The position numbers were made by a program, and so were the translations under genes. A stretch of 64,000 bases of DNA from Coraliomargarita algicola (GTDB lineage: Bacteria > Verrucomicrobiota > Verrucomicrobiia > Opitutales > Coraliomargaritaceae): the NCBI RefSeq assembly GCF_033878955.1, contig NZ_CP138858.1:4615001-4679000 (forward strand), in the 5' to 3' direction. The notes beneath the pieces were generated by a model that did no database searches, had not been told where the DNA came from, and worked only from the letters and a program-made list of their open reading frames with translations. Below are positions 9,076 through 18,895 of this stretch, piece by piece; the first letter of the stretch is position 1; every line of letters starts with the position of its first letter.

Positions 9076-9980
9076 ATTGTCGGTTGTGTGTGAAGGTTGG
9101 ACGGGTAGATCGCTTGTGAAATGAGGTTTTGAATGAAGGCCTGCACGGCTGGCTTGTCTTCCCTATAAGTGACACCAGTCCATTGACTGTCGGTTTCCAG
9201 GACTTTAACTTGTGCTCGCTTGGCGCGGATCTCTTCATCGATGACGAAGGGGATATAGAATTCAGATTTCATCTCCTGGCCCTTTTCGGATAGGAATGTG
9301 CGAAATTGGTTTTCCAGGGCTGTAAACACACTGGGTTGAAATCCCCATAAGTTCATTGAGACGAGCTCATCACCTGTGAAGTTTCGGTCTTCCGCCTTGG
9401 CTCCGCTGCCGTCTTTGGCAATGGCAGTGACCTCTTCGACGCTTAATAGCTGGCCTAGTTCGTTGGTTTGGCAGACCCCACGTGAAACGGTTCCGTGTTC
9501 GCTCAGTGTGTTACGAAGCTTATAGGCCACCATTGTATGTGTGTGCGGCTCCTCTGACTTCATTAAGAAGGTGGCGAGCTGCTCGTAGGCGTTTCGACCG
9601 TAGAAATCGTCGGCATTGATGACTCCAAAAGGTTCCTGAATGACTTCTTGAGCCATTAAGATCGCATGGCCGGTGCCCCAGGGCTTACTACGCTCAGCGG
9701 GGGCGGCGAAGCCATCGGGGAGGGTGGTCAGTTCCTGAAAGACATACTCCACCGTGATCAACTTTTCATAGCGCGCGCCCACTATTTGTTTAAACTCTTC
9801 TTCAAAGTCCCGTCGTATGACGAAGACCACTTTGCCAAAGCCAGCGGCCATGGCATCGTATATCGAGTAATCCAAAATGGTTTCGCCTGAGGGCCCTACG
9901 GGATCCAGTTGCTTGAGGCCGCCGTAGCGACTACCCATTCCCGCGGCCAAGATGAGGAGAGTTGGCTTCTTTGTGTTCAT
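9072..9980 (-). CDS. Sugar-1-phosphate nucleotidyltransferase (NTP-transferase family)
   Basis: A 302-residue nucleotidyltransferase starting with the pyrophosphorylase signature LILAAGMGSRYGGLKQLDPV. It then has VVFVIRRDFEEEF and KPWGTGHAILMAQEVI, and the metal-binding Asp pair in FGVINADDFYGRNAYEQL. These show transfer of a nucleotidyl group to a sugar 1-phosphate. The gene is the first of a three-gene overlapping set with a NahK-like kinase and a 4-epimerase, so a UDP-HexNAc (or UDP-hexose) product is the natural guess; the sequence does not prove UTP over another NTP. Its stop overlaps the kinase ATG by 4 bases. An A/T-rich 84-base gap separates it from the AraC gene upstream and may hold its promoter. 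Confidence 0.85.
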   Translation of the reverse strand: MNTKKPTLLILAAGMGSRYGGLKQLDPVGPSGETILDYSIYDAMAAGFGKVVFVIRRDFEEEFKQIVGARYEKLITVEYVFQELTTLPDGFAAPAERSKPWGTGHAILMAQEVIQEPFGVINADDFYGRNAYEQLATFLMKSEEPHTHTMVAYKLRNTLSEHGTVSRGVCQTNELGQLLSVEEVTAIAKDGSGAKAEDRNFTGDELVSMNLWGFQPSVFTALENQFRTFLSEKGQEMKSEFYIPFVIDEEIRAKRAQVKVLETDSQWTGVTYREDKPAVQAFIQNLISQAIYPSNLHTQPTI

Positions 9981-10064
9981 AATGTTATTAATTCCATAAA
10001 TATAACAAAAGTGGCAATCATAAAAGTAGGGGGATGTGAAAATTTAACAGTATCGATTGTTGGC

Positions 10065-11030
10065 TTAGTCCGTGTTGTGACCGACCTTTTGGCTGTAAGC
10101 CTTTGGGGGGATTCCGTAGGTGTTCTTGAAGGCTCGTGAGAATGCGAACAAGGAGTCGAAGCCGGTTCTTTGGGAAACTTCGGTGACGTTTAAGTTTGTT
10201 TCTTTGAGTAGCTTGGCTGCTTCGGAGAGACGCGACTCTCGGATGTAGCGTCCGAGGCTGACGCCCAGACGATCTCTAAAGACTGCGCGCAAGTGACTGA
10301 CGGAGTATCCGAGAGCTTCGGCCAAATCTGCGATGGTGGGGGATTCTGTCAGGTGTGCTCGAACATAGCGATTGATCCGCTCAAGTATGATATCGCGCGA
10401 GTCATCCGTGGCATTGATATTGCACCGTTCCGGGGGGATTGTGGGCAGGCTGTGCATGTGGCTCAGAAAGCGCGATAGATGGAAGGCGATTTCGATTACG
10501 TTTTCGGTTTCTGCCCCACCTGTCAGGTAGGGCAGAAGTGTGTTCTGTAGCAAAAGAATGCTCTCTGCATCCAACTGACGTGGGCTGTTAAACAAGGGCT
10601 GAAGGCAGTCGGAATGCGCCATTTCAAATGTGATGAACAGCCAATTCAGTGATGGAGCTTCAACGTCCATATAATGATGGAATTGATTGGGGGGGATCAG
10701 CCCACAGTCACCCGGTTCGAATTGATAGGTATGGTCTCCGATGCGAACGGGGCCACCTCCATCAATGGCGCAGACGAGTTCAAAGCGATGGTGAAAATTG
10801 TTGCTCACACCCTCTGGGCGAAATGCGGCGGTATCCGTGCGTTGAAACAGAATGATATTATCAGGGGTAGCGGCTTTGGAAAGTAATAGACCCTCGAATA
10901 AGCTATTGGGAGAGTCCATTTGTCCCATCATGCGGCTAAGTGGTTGAAGTAGTGATTGGACTTTCGCAGATTTATTTGCCAAGGGTACCTGCTGGGGGCT
11001 GTTTTTCGATGTCTTCGTGCGTTTATCCAT
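10065..11030 (-). CDS. AraC-family transcriptional regulator upstream of the hexosamine operon
   Basis: A 321-residue regulator with an N-terminal cupin sensor (around residues 65-170, including HHRFELVCAIDGGGPVRIGD and GDCGLIPPNQFHHY) and a C-terminal AraC domain with two helix-turn-helix units (IADLAEALGYSVSHLRAVFR and VTEVSQRTGFDSLFAFSRAF, then GIPPKAYS). The cupin type binds sugars in characterised AraC proteins. It lies 84 bases upstream of, and on the same strand as, the nucleotidyltransferase-kinase-epimerase set, so it probably controls that operon in response to an amino sugar or oligosaccharide (inference). Confidence 0.9.
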   Translation of the reverse strand: MDKRTKTSKNSPQQVPLANKSAKVQSLLQPLSRMMGQMDSPNSLFEGLLLSKAATPDNIILFQRTDTAAFRPEGVSNNFHHRFELVCAIDGGGPVRIGDHTYQFEPGDCGLIPPNQFHHYMDVEAPSLNWLFITFEMAHSDCLQPLFNSPRQLDAESILLLQNTLLPYLTGGAETENVIEIAFHLSRFLSHMHSLPTIPPERCNINATDDSRDIILERINRYVRAHLTESPTIADLAEALGYSVSHLRAVFRDRLGVSLGRYIRESRLSEAAKLLKETNLNVTEVSQRTGFDSLFAFSRAFKNTYGIPPKAYSQKVGHNTD

Positions 11031-11082
11031 TCGGATGAATTTATATGTGAATTTGCCTTTGTCGATAATGCTTTGTTGGCAT

Positions 11083-11871
11083 CTAGCTTGTGGGAGGCAG
11101 TAGATACTGGTTTGCTTTCCAGGCCTTGGCGTTTTCGTCGTAATAGATGGGGCAAATGATGCGTTGCTTGGGGTCGATTAGCATTCGACGATTGATAATT
11201 AGCTTCCATTGATCATCGATCCATCCCGCGAAGCTGATTTTGAGCCGATATGAATCCAGGTCTCGGGTGGAAATGAGAATGCTTTCTTTAGGGCGAAGTG
11301 GTTGAGGTTTGCCATTGGCTTGCTTCATGATGAGTGGCTCCTCGCTATTGTTAAAGATGAGTAGGCTGCCGGTGGGGACTTGATGCGGACTAATGTCAAG
11401 TGCTTGGGTGCGCCAGATTGATTCTTGTTCTGTTGATTCGGAATCGATTAAGACGAGCATTTGAGTGGACTCTTGAGGGAGCGTGAATTTGACACGTGGT
11501 AGCCAAGAGGCTTCTCCGTTCGCATTGATTGGCCCTTGCTCGTAGCAGGCAAAGTCTGCTGGTCCTTTATACTGTATGCCTTGGGATATATGGTCGGTTT
11601 TGAGCTGAATGGGCTCGCTGCTCTGCGGAGGGCTTGGGTAGAGCTCGGGAAAGCTGCTGCGTATTTGATAGAAGGTTTCAGCTTCTTCGTCGTAATGTGA
11701 TTTGAGCATTTGCCGGCAAGGGAGCAGGAAAATGTCGCAATCGACCGCAAGCGTATCTTGTTGTGCTTTTAGCGGGGCGATACCTAAGCTAATTGCCAAT
11801 GCGATGGTAGCGAGTGTCGATGTTTTGCTACGGATCAAGCTTAGGTTCCGTATTGTAGTTCTAATCGCCAT
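11083..11871 (-). CDS. Small secreted partner protein of the giant pseudopilin-like cassette (unknown function)
   Basis: A 262-residue protein with an N-terminal signal peptide ending near APLKAQ. No known domain was recognised. It is distantly similar to the protein at 61552-62319: both have an FNNS/INYS strand followed by a short polar loop, a PKESI/SGKTV-like strand, a strand pattern RLKISFAGWI versus RVFGVAGRLI, and a late RRMLIDPKQRIICPIYY versus GRRVTMLVSYSVE. Both lie directly downstream of a giant pseudopilin-like gene (here a 37-base gap), so they are probably the same partner in different copies of one cassette. The role is unknown; export and coupling suggest an envelope chaperone, anchor or adaptor for the giant protein. 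Confidence 0.6.
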   Translation of the reverse strand: MAIRTTIRNLSLIRSKTSTLATIALAISLGIAPLKAQQDTLAVDCDIFLLPCRQMLKSHYDEEAETFYQIRSSFPELYPSPPQSSEPIQLKTDHISQGIQYKGPADFACYEQGPINANGEASWLPRVKFTLPQESTQMLVLIDSESTEQESIWRTQALDISPHQVPTGSLLIFNNSEEPLIMKQANGKPQPLRPKESILISTRDLDSYRLKISFAGWIDDQWKLIINRRMLIDPKQRIICPIYYDENAKAWKANQYLLPPTS

Positions 11872-11908
11872 GTTGAAGTGATATATTTGTTAACGATGTC
11901 AGGGCGGA

Positions 11909-14900
11909 CTAGAGCTCGTCTTGCCCGATCCATTTTATGGATACAATTTCGTATTTGCGGCCGAAGCGTTTGTTGGCAGCAGAGGTGAGTGCATCTGGCG
12001 CTATGTAAGCTGCATCTGCCGAATCGACATATTCTATTCTTCGCTGAACGACCATTTCGCAGATTGCAGTGGCGGATTCTTCAGTGACTGGATTTATGGT
12101 ATCGCCATAGGCTCGAATCTTGAAGCGGTCCGAGCGGGCCGTGATCGCATCGCCAATTTGCATTAAGACATCAGATTGCGCGAGATCGCCGGGGTAGTGG
12201 GCCGTGCTTTCGCCGTATACGCTGACGGGATCGACCGAATTTAAGACGCCCGCGCCTTGATAATCGTCGCTTGAATCTAAAGTCATTTTTCCTTGGTCGG
12301 CGCCAAAATGCTCCTTGTTTATATTTGTTTGAGCAATTGCCGCCGCGATAGCTCCTTTATAGTGGGGGGAGATTTCAGGAGTGCTACTTGCCTTTGCCGC
12401 GATTCCATAATTGAGCTCTTCTGTTGAGCTATATTCATCACTGTCGACCGAACGATTGACAAAGTGGGCGAGTGAGCGGAACGGACCACGTTTCTTGACT
12501 TCTTTGACGAGGGCTTCCGCGAGATCTTGGATCTCTGTATCTGATAGAATTCTAAAGCCGTTGTAGTAGCTTTGGTCGGTGTAGTCCGTTGTATTGTTTA
12601 CAGTCGTTCCGCTGGGCGTTGCCATGCGACTGTAGGCTGCGTGCGTACCATCGTTGAAGGACTGATTATTGTTGTAGATGAAGTCGATGCCGCGCAAGCC
12701 GGAGAGAAAGGCCTTCCAGGATTCGATGGATGTTGAGTTAATATTAAAGGCTCCATTGACAATAAATTCGCTGGCAGATTGGCTGTAATTATTGAGTGCG
12801 GTGGGCGGCGTGCTGCTGTTCCAGTCGCTGCGGGGGCGAATGCGTGGGTTGAGTGCTTCGCTCACGCCTGAATCTTCATTGTATCCGGTAAATAAATACG
12901 AATCCCAGAGCACGTCGTTTAGTAAATAGGACCAGTCGGAGTGAACCAATTCCGGAGCTTCCATTACTCCATTCCGGTTGACCCATCCTTTGCGATAGAG
13001 CGAATCTACCGGGATGTATGGGTCGGCGAGAGAGTTTCCGATACTGTAGCTGGGATGGGTGGAGGTCTGGTGCGTGCTCCGTAGTTCAGAGTTGTAATCG
13101 CTGGTGCTCCATTTTTTTATATCAACCCATTTGCGTTGGCTGGTGCCGGTTGTCGACAGGTTGGCATGGGTTAGGCTGCCGACGGAACTGAAGTAGTTTT
13201 TCGCGCGTGGTAGGTCAAAGAGTGAGAAAGTTTTATTGCTGTTTGTATATCTGGAATCTTTGTCGGCCATCGGGATTGCACCAGTGCTATCGGCTTCGAT
13301 TTCATCCAAAAAATTACGAATGTTGTGAGAACTTACAGATGAGCGTGATTGGAGAAAGAGTTGATTGTCACTGGGGCCACCACCGTTCCAGCCAGCAGGA
13401 TGGGCTGTGCTGTGGAATGCTCGTGGGTTTTGGTGAGCCAGTAGATTTGTGGGCATTTTTTGTTCAGCTGAATTTGTATCAATCGCCATGAAGTTATCAG
13501 ATAGGCGTAGATGATTGTACATGTAATTACTGGGGAAAAGGTCGCTGAGTAATACACTTGGTGGGAGTATTTCCGTTCCAGGTGTAAGAAAATCCGATGC
13601 TTGATATTGGGGAGAGCTTGAATCGTTTCCCAGCGGGTAGGTTGTTTGGAACATTCCTTGGCGTTGAAGAACGCTTGAAATGGAGTGATCATTCCCAGAG
13701 TCTGTATAGCCATTCATTCCTAGGGTGATAGACAAGCGTCCTCCATTGGTGTCGCTTAGGGGATAAATGTTATAGGGGGCCTTATCGGCTGGCAGCTCAA
13801 AGGTGTATGGAACGTCCTGATACAGGTAGGTGTCTCTTTGGAGGCCAGGTGATAAGAGATTGGTCTGGGCGGAGGTCGGGGCGTCTGTGGCGGGAGCAGC
13901 CAAAGGCATGGTTGAATTGGGAGTTACGATGATGGCTTGTCCCGGCTTAAAGGCGGTGGTGAAGGTGAAGCGCAGCGGTCGGTTCTTGACTGGACTTTGT
14001 GTGCGGGACACGGCTCCGCGACTGCTTTCGTAAAAGTGTCCGTCGGCTGCGTCGCCGAGGTCTTCGCCGTTGATGTTTTGGCCAGATTCTATGTGGTAAA
14101 AGGACAAGTCCCAGTTAGTTCGGCTTTCGATTTGCAGTTGGTACTCAGTTGTTTCGATCGCAATATTATAGGGGTTCCAGAGCACAAATGCGGGAAAAAG
14201 GCAAAGTCGTGGGCGAACCGTGTAAGTCGCTGGATCAGTGTCGTCTTCAGCGCTTGGAGTCTCGTCGTAGAGCGCTAGGTAAACTAGAATTTGTGAGTGG
14301 CTGATGATGGGGTAAATGCCGGATTGAGTTTCAGTCTGAGGGCGGGGGGGATGCTTGTTGCCGTGGTGCTTAAATTGAAAAAGGACTTAAACTGGTCCCA
14401 AGTGGGACCGCCAGCGTCTCTTGGATTGTCATATCCATAGCTGTAGGCACTAGAGCCAGTTCCTGCGGTGAATGGGTCGAATGCGGTGGTATCGTCGTAG
14501 TTATTTACAGTCTTTTCGGCGGGGCCGAAGAGCAGGACGCCGTTTTGATTAATGAAATTATTAAATTGAGCATTGTCGGCAAAAGCGATCGATAGATCCT
14601 GCTTCAGTCCGCCATCGCGGACGTTGGTTGGCAGCGCTTGATGGTTGAGTGTTAGGTCGTGGAAAAATAGTCGTGGCACCTGACTGGCTTTGATCGTGGG
14701 GTAGGCTGCGGATTCGAGTAGATTTTCTAATTGTGGAAGACTGGAGAGGCGTGCGTAATCACTCTGCGCATCGAGTGAGGCTAGATCGATTGCCTCTGTC
14801 GTATTCGCGATCACTTCGGGGGCCATTCGATAGGAGGCAAGTGAATACCTTTGATCCGAGTCGAGAGAGAGCGATGCCTCACTCGGGCGAACACTCGCTT

Positions 14901-15555
14901 TGACGCCTTCGTCACTGATCCACCAGGCGAAGTGTCCTGTGTCGCTTTCTGTGTCAGCCTTGATGGGGCTGGGGATGATGCGCAGGTCGTCGGCTGTAGT
15001 GCTTGAATTGTTACCGTTGAATAGACTGACGGCATTCGTTCCCGGTACATAATTGAGAGGGTAGTCCTCGCGATCACTATTGTTGAGAGTTGTCGGAAGG
15101 TCGCTAATCAGCCAAGTGAGAACAGGCTGGTTCTTTATCGGAGCCTCTTTACGGCCGGGGAGGGAGAAAGTCTCCGGTTCGCCAGTGGCTAGTGAAGATG
15201 GATCCGGGGCCTCGCTGCTCCATACACCGGTCCAGTATCGATTGGTCGCCAATTCATTGCTTGTAGTGGCGTTCGGACTGGTTAATTCGTTGCTTCGGTC
15301 CAGTATTTCTGCCCGCGCAGTGATCCTTTGGTCCGGCCCCGTGTGTTTTTGTAATTCCCCAAGAGCGAGCATTGCAGAGAGGTAGGCGTTTTGCTTCGCT
15401 CTTAATTGAACCATCTTTATATCAGATGCTCTGGATTCCACGCGGACGAAAGTACTCAATATGAGTAATAGCACTAGGGTGAATCCCATGAGTGCGAGTG
15501 CAATCACGATCGCGAAGCCTTGCTTGCGTTGTGTGCGGTGTATTAATTGTATCAT
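11909..15555 (-). pseudogene. Giant pseudopilin-like surface protein (Verru_Chthon cassette protein A-like), split by a one-base frameshift
   Basis: Two reading frames (15555-14284 and onward to 11909) form one gene of about 1,215 codons. The N-terminus is short and basic, then hydrophobic (RKQGFAIVIALALMG), like PilX/GspK-type pseudopilins, followed by the polar helix ALGELQKHTGPDQRITA. Blocks shared with the intact copy at 58029-61562 include FAWWISDEGVKAS, GGLKQDLSIAF, GGPTWDQFKSFF, FNINSTSIESWKAFLSG, RSDRFKIRAYGD, EMVVQRRIEYVD and the C-terminal FGRKYEIVSIKWIGQDEL. The first frame stops just after LRLKLNPAF; in the other frame the sequence runs GIYPIISHSQ, matching HGIYPTLVQA of the intact copy. 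Restoring one base in the CCGG at about 14319-14322 rejoins them. Function unknown; likely anchored in the inner membrane or assembled by a type II/IV-like system. Confidence 0.72.
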
Positions 15556-15834
15556 TGGTTCTCGCTGCTTTCGAAATTAACTTGCTGTGTGTGGGGCGCG
15601 TATTTGTTTGCGCAAGGCTAGCAGGCACTATTCCATTTTTGTCGAATTTACAAATAAAGTAATAAATATCGCAAAAGTGATACTTTTTATTGGGGCAGGG
15701 TTTTCCTTAAGCTATGTAGAATTTGATGGAAATCTACATAAATAATTTTGGGATAGAGTTACGTAAAGTCTGTCTCAAGATTACCTGAATTTCTGTTCTT
15801 AAATCTACTCTAGGTGCTCTGTTCGAAAAAAAAA
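15556..15834. other. Intergenic region with an inverted repeat (15713-15740)
   Basis: This gap upstream of the minus-strand giant gene holds no gene that I can support. It contains an 11-bp inverted repeat with one bulge: TATGTAGAATTT (15713-15724) and AAATCTACATA (15730-15740), around a GATGG loop. It also has A/T-rich stretches with promoter-like potential on the minus strand (TTTGCGATATTTATTACTT). The inverted repeat may be an operator, or part of the 5' region of the giant gene. Confidence 0.4.
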
Positions 15835-15860
15835 TCCCCAGCACTGATGGGTGCTGGGGA
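15826..15860 (-). terminator. Rho-independent terminator of the PEP-CTERM gene
   Basis: TCCCCAGCAC (15835-15844) and GTGCTGGGGA (15851-15860) form a 10-bp GC-rich stem with a 6-base loop. On the minus strand the stem is followed by a run of nine T residues (15826-15834), the classic intrinsic terminator layout. It lies about 40 bases after the stop of the PEP-CTERM gene. Confidence 0.88.
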
Positions 15861-15898
15861 TGTGGATGCATGACTTTAATTGGATTTAGTGATTTGGG

Positions 15899-16615
15899 CT
15901 AGCGACGGCGTAGCATTGCGAGGCCGAGTGCGCAGAATCCTGCCAGTAATGCAAATGTTTGAGGTTCGGGGATCTGCGTCAGGCGAACTTCGCTAAGGCC
16001 CACTCGGTTGCCGTTCCAGTTGCTTGCCAGTGTAATGGTGAAGGATTGGATGCCGCTGTAAGTTGCGTCGAATGTGAATTGCTCAGCGGCTACGGATGTG
16101 GCTGCACCATCTCGTAGCGCCATTTGACCGGACTCAACGATGCCTACCTGATTGCTGGCGCCTGTATCACTGAAAAATGTGATCGTAAAGTCCTTGGTGA
16201 GGTTGGCTTCGTTGTCGTGAGAATAATTCCAGAGAATGACTGAATCAATGTTATCATAGACTTGATCCAGAGTGAAGGTTAGGATGGGGGGTGTGCCTGA
16301 ATCGAAATAATTTGTATTACTGCCAGTTGTGGGCGTGACATAGCTTCCGTCGATAGAATCGAGGGCATGGCTTGTCGCGAGTGCTATGCTGGCATCTGTG
16401 CCTGTCGCGAGTGTGGTTGAACTACTGTCAAAGGTGAGGCTACTGCCGCCGTCGTCTGCTGTGCCGCCTACGAGGAAGTTGAGGCTGGATCCTGCATTGG
16501 CTGCGATATTGGATGTGGGAGTGTTCGGGTTTATGATAGTCGATGCATTGGCGAGCATTGCGCTCGCGAAGAATGCCAGGCTGTATAGGATGGTGTGTGT
16601 GTCGCTTCTTTTCAT
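15899..16615 (-). CDS. PEP-CTERM sorted exported protein, unknown function
   Basis: A protein of 238 residues when started at the ATG at 16615, which gives a signal peptide (MKRSDTHTIL, hydrophobic core, cleavage near ANA). The C-terminus has the full PEP-CTERM tripartite signal: IPEPQTFALLAGF, a hydrophobic stretch and LRRR. Such proteins are exported and processed by an exosortase, usually for extracellular or surface matrix. The middle region reads as beta-strands with Asn/Ser/Thr-rich loops (SVILWNYSHDNEANL, FTFDATYSGIQSFTITLASN, NWNGNRVGLSEVRL), resembling a discoidin or galactose-binding-like sandwich. No catalytic motif is seen. A strong terminator follows. The fucosidase gene is divergent from it across 492 bases. 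Confidence 0.85.
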   Translation of the reverse strand: MKRSDTHTILYSLAFFASAMLANASTIINPNTPTSNIAANAGSSLNFLVGGTADDGGSSLTFDSSSTTLATGTDASIALATSHALDSIDGSYVTPTTGSNTNYFDSGTPPILTFTLDQVYDNIDSVILWNYSHDNEANLTKDFTITFFSDTGASNQVGIVESGQMALRDGAATSVAAEQFTFDATYSGIQSFTITLASNWNGNRVGLSEVRLTQIPEPQTFALLAGFCALGLAMLRRR

Positions 16616-17107
16616 ATTTCTTGGACTAGTGTTGTTCTTGGTGATGTGGTGAAAAAGTGAAGGGGACCTTGGGATGCAATTTGATCGTGGTTCCGATTCT
16701 TTCAAGGTTGTGATCGGCCTAGGAAAAGTTATGTAATCTTATCGGTCGGTGCTCGTTGTTGCATCATGAGTAGTTGGGGCGTGCTTCCTGTGTATGCCGA
16801 TTCTGGTGAGTTACATAACCTTATGCTGGTGCATTTGGATGTCGCCTTAGATCTATTGTAGAGGCAATGTCTGGGGGCCTGCTTGCAGCCAGGAATCTTC
16901 GTGCAGTTGATCTATGTATTTGATTTTAGGATACATTATGTAGTGGAGTTTTATTTATGCGCGCAGGCATCGACTTCTTCTGATATCAACCACCTTCTAT
17001 TTAATATGCATAAACTATTCAGCACATCCTCAGTTACTAGATGGACACAATCTTCTGAGCGCCCGCGGCGAACCGCGGGGCGTTTCTCCTTTGATTTTAA
17101 AGGGCAG
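16616..17107. promoter_or_regulatory. Divergent regulatory region with a repeated 15-mer and a leader hairpin
   Basis: This 492-base region separates a PEP-CTERM gene from a GH29 fucosidase. GTTATGTAATCTTAT (16728-16742) recurs as GTTACATAACCTTAT (16810-16824), 82 bases away, in the same orientation. Their shared core GTTAyrTAAy is near-palindromic, as expected for a dimeric regulator's operator. Further on, a GC-rich hairpin (17060-17082) with a CGAA loop is followed by TTTCTCCTTT, resembling an intrinsic terminator just ahead of the preferred fucosidase start. Confidence 0.45.
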
Positions 17108-18823
17108 ATGCGAAATGCAGCATTATGCCTATTGATGACGACATCGGTAACACTTGCGGCGAAGGTTTCTGTGGAAAAACCAGATGCGTGGTGGAGCAGT
17201 GCGGATCCAGATGCTTTGAGTGATTGGCAGGATAAGCGCTTCGGCATGTTTATCCACTGGGGGCCTGTGGCGATTAGTGGAGAGCGTATTAGTTGGTCGC
17301 GTGGGGATCCCACACCTGTCGAAGTATATGATAATCTTTATAAGCAATTCGATGCGGTGAATTTCGACCCTGATGCGTGGGTGACACTTGCTAAGGAAAC
17401 TGGAATGAAATACATCGTGCTGACGACTAAGCACCACGATGGTTTCTGCCTTTGGGACTCTCAATATACGGAGTATGATGTTATGAATACACCGTTGAAG
17501 CGCGATGTGGTTAAGGAATTAGCAGAAGCGTGTAAAAAGCAAGGCATGCCCTTTGGTACTTACTACTCTGTATGTGATTGGCATCATGAAGACTTCCCGC
17601 GCACAGGTGTGGGAGGTTCTGAAGTTCGCGAAGGTGCGGATTTTGAGGTATATAAAAAATACTTGAGAAACCAAGTTACGGAGTTGGTTAAGAATTATGG
17701 TCCCCTGATTTGCATGTGGTATGACGTGCCACAAGGCGTGAGTATTGAGGAAGGTTGGGAGAATGTACGTTTTGTTCGCGAACTGCAGCCGGATATTTTG
17801 GTGAATGACCGCTCTGGGGGGCATAAGGGCTTGGGACTTGGCGATTTTACCACACCAGAACGTCACGTGGGCGATTTTGATATCGAGCGCCCATGGGAAA
17901 GCTGCATGCCTCTGGGGCGTAGTTGGTCATGGAAGCCGAACGAAGTGCTTAAGCCGCTGAGTGAATGCATTCAATCACTAGCAAGCACTGCCGGCGGGGG
18001 AGGCAATTTATTGCTGAATGTCGGGCCTACGCCGGATGGCGTCATTGAGCCTGAACAGGTCGAAAGGCTTCGTGAGATCGGAGATTGGATGGAGCAATAT
18101 GGGCATACGATTTACTCTACCCGTGGGGGGCCTTATATGACGACTCGTCACATGGCGACCACGCGAAAGGACAATAAGGTATACGTGCATATCCTTAATT
18201 GGCCGGATAATGTTCTGTTTCTGCCGAAGCTTCCGGCAAACATCGTTTCGCATCGCCTGTTAACCGGTGGCACGGCGCGGCTCGAAGCAGTCGATGATGG
18301 CTACATCATCAACATTGACGAGGCGGACCGCTCTGCGCTCGATACGATTCTAGAGCTCGAACTGGATCGCTCCGCGATGGATCTCGCTCCTGTTGCGGTT
18401 GCTGAAGTCAATCGCCCGGTCACTGAAGGTCGCTCTGCAGTTGCTAATGAAGTTCGTAATATTCGCGGGAATGTCAGGCGCTATGCTGCTGGCAATGCGG
18501 TGGATGGTGATTTTCATAAGCGCTGGTCAGTCGAAATGGAAACTCGCGAGTCATGGTTGGAAGTTGATTTGGGGGGCATGAAAACTTTCGAGCGTGGTTA
18601 CATTCTTGAATTCGGACAGAATATTCAGGAATTCGAGTTGTTGGCTAAAGTGGGGGACTCATGGAAGGTCTTCCACCGTGGCACCAGAATCGGTAAGGAC
18701 TATGAATTTAACTTTGAACCAGTGACTGCTCAATTTGTGCGCTTGAACATTTTAAAGGCGACGGGATCTCCTTCGATTGCAGAGATGCAATTGTATGCTC
18801 CTTTTCAGACTCGAGAAAAGTAA
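17108..18823 (+). CDS. Secreted alpha-L-fucosidase, GH29, with C-terminal discoidin-like domain
   Basis: GH29 enzymes hydrolyse alpha-L-fucosyl linkages with retention. The catalytic barrel begins at DWQDKRFGMFIHWGPVAIS and includes YIVLTTKHHDGFCLWDS, the nucleophile region LICMWYDVPQG, and GGGGNLLLNVGPTPDG, all typical of the family. A C-terminal beta-sandwich (about the last 130 residues: YAAGNAVDGDFHKRWSVE, WLEVDLGGMKTF) resembles an F5/8-type carbohydrate-binding domain. The start was set at 17108 because it opens a good signal peptide (MRNAALCLLMTTSVTLAAK). The frame is open upstream to 16883, with an alternative ATG at 17006, but that would place the signal about 35 residues in and run through a terminator-like hairpin. 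It stands alone between a divergent PEP-CTERM gene and a strong terminator. Confidence 0.92.
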   Translation: MRNAALCLLMTTSVTLAAKVSVEKPDAWWSSADPDALSDWQDKRFGMFIHWGPVAISGERISWSRGDPTPVEVYDNLYKQFDAVNFDPDAWVTLAKETGMKYIVLTTKHHDGFCLWDSQYTEYDVMNTPLKRDVVKELAEACKKQGMPFGTYYSVCDWHHEDFPRTGVGGSEVREGADFEVYKKYLRNQVTELVKNYGPLICMWYDVPQGVSIEEGWENVRFVRELQPDILVNDRSGGHKGLGLGDFTTPERHVGDFDIERPWESCMPLGRSWSWKPNEVLKPLSECIQSLASTAGGGGNLLLNVGPTPDGVIEPEQVERLREIGDWMEQYGHTIYSTRGGPYMTTRHMATTRKDNKVYVHILNWPDNVLFLPKLPANIVSHRLLTGGTARLEAVDDGYIINIDEADRSALDTILELELDRSAMDLAPVAVAEVNRPVTEGRSAVANEVRNIRGNVRRYAAGNAVDGDFHKRWSVEMETRESWLEVDLGGMKTFERGYILEFGQNIQEFELLAKVGDSWKVFHRGTRIGKDYEFNFEPVTAQFVRLNILKATGSPSIAEMQLYAPFQTREK

Positions 18824-18895
18824 GGAGCTGAGTCGGCAGGATGCGGGCCGAGCGATCGGCTTCTGCTTTTGCTGAAGCTTAGGTATCTAGATCTT

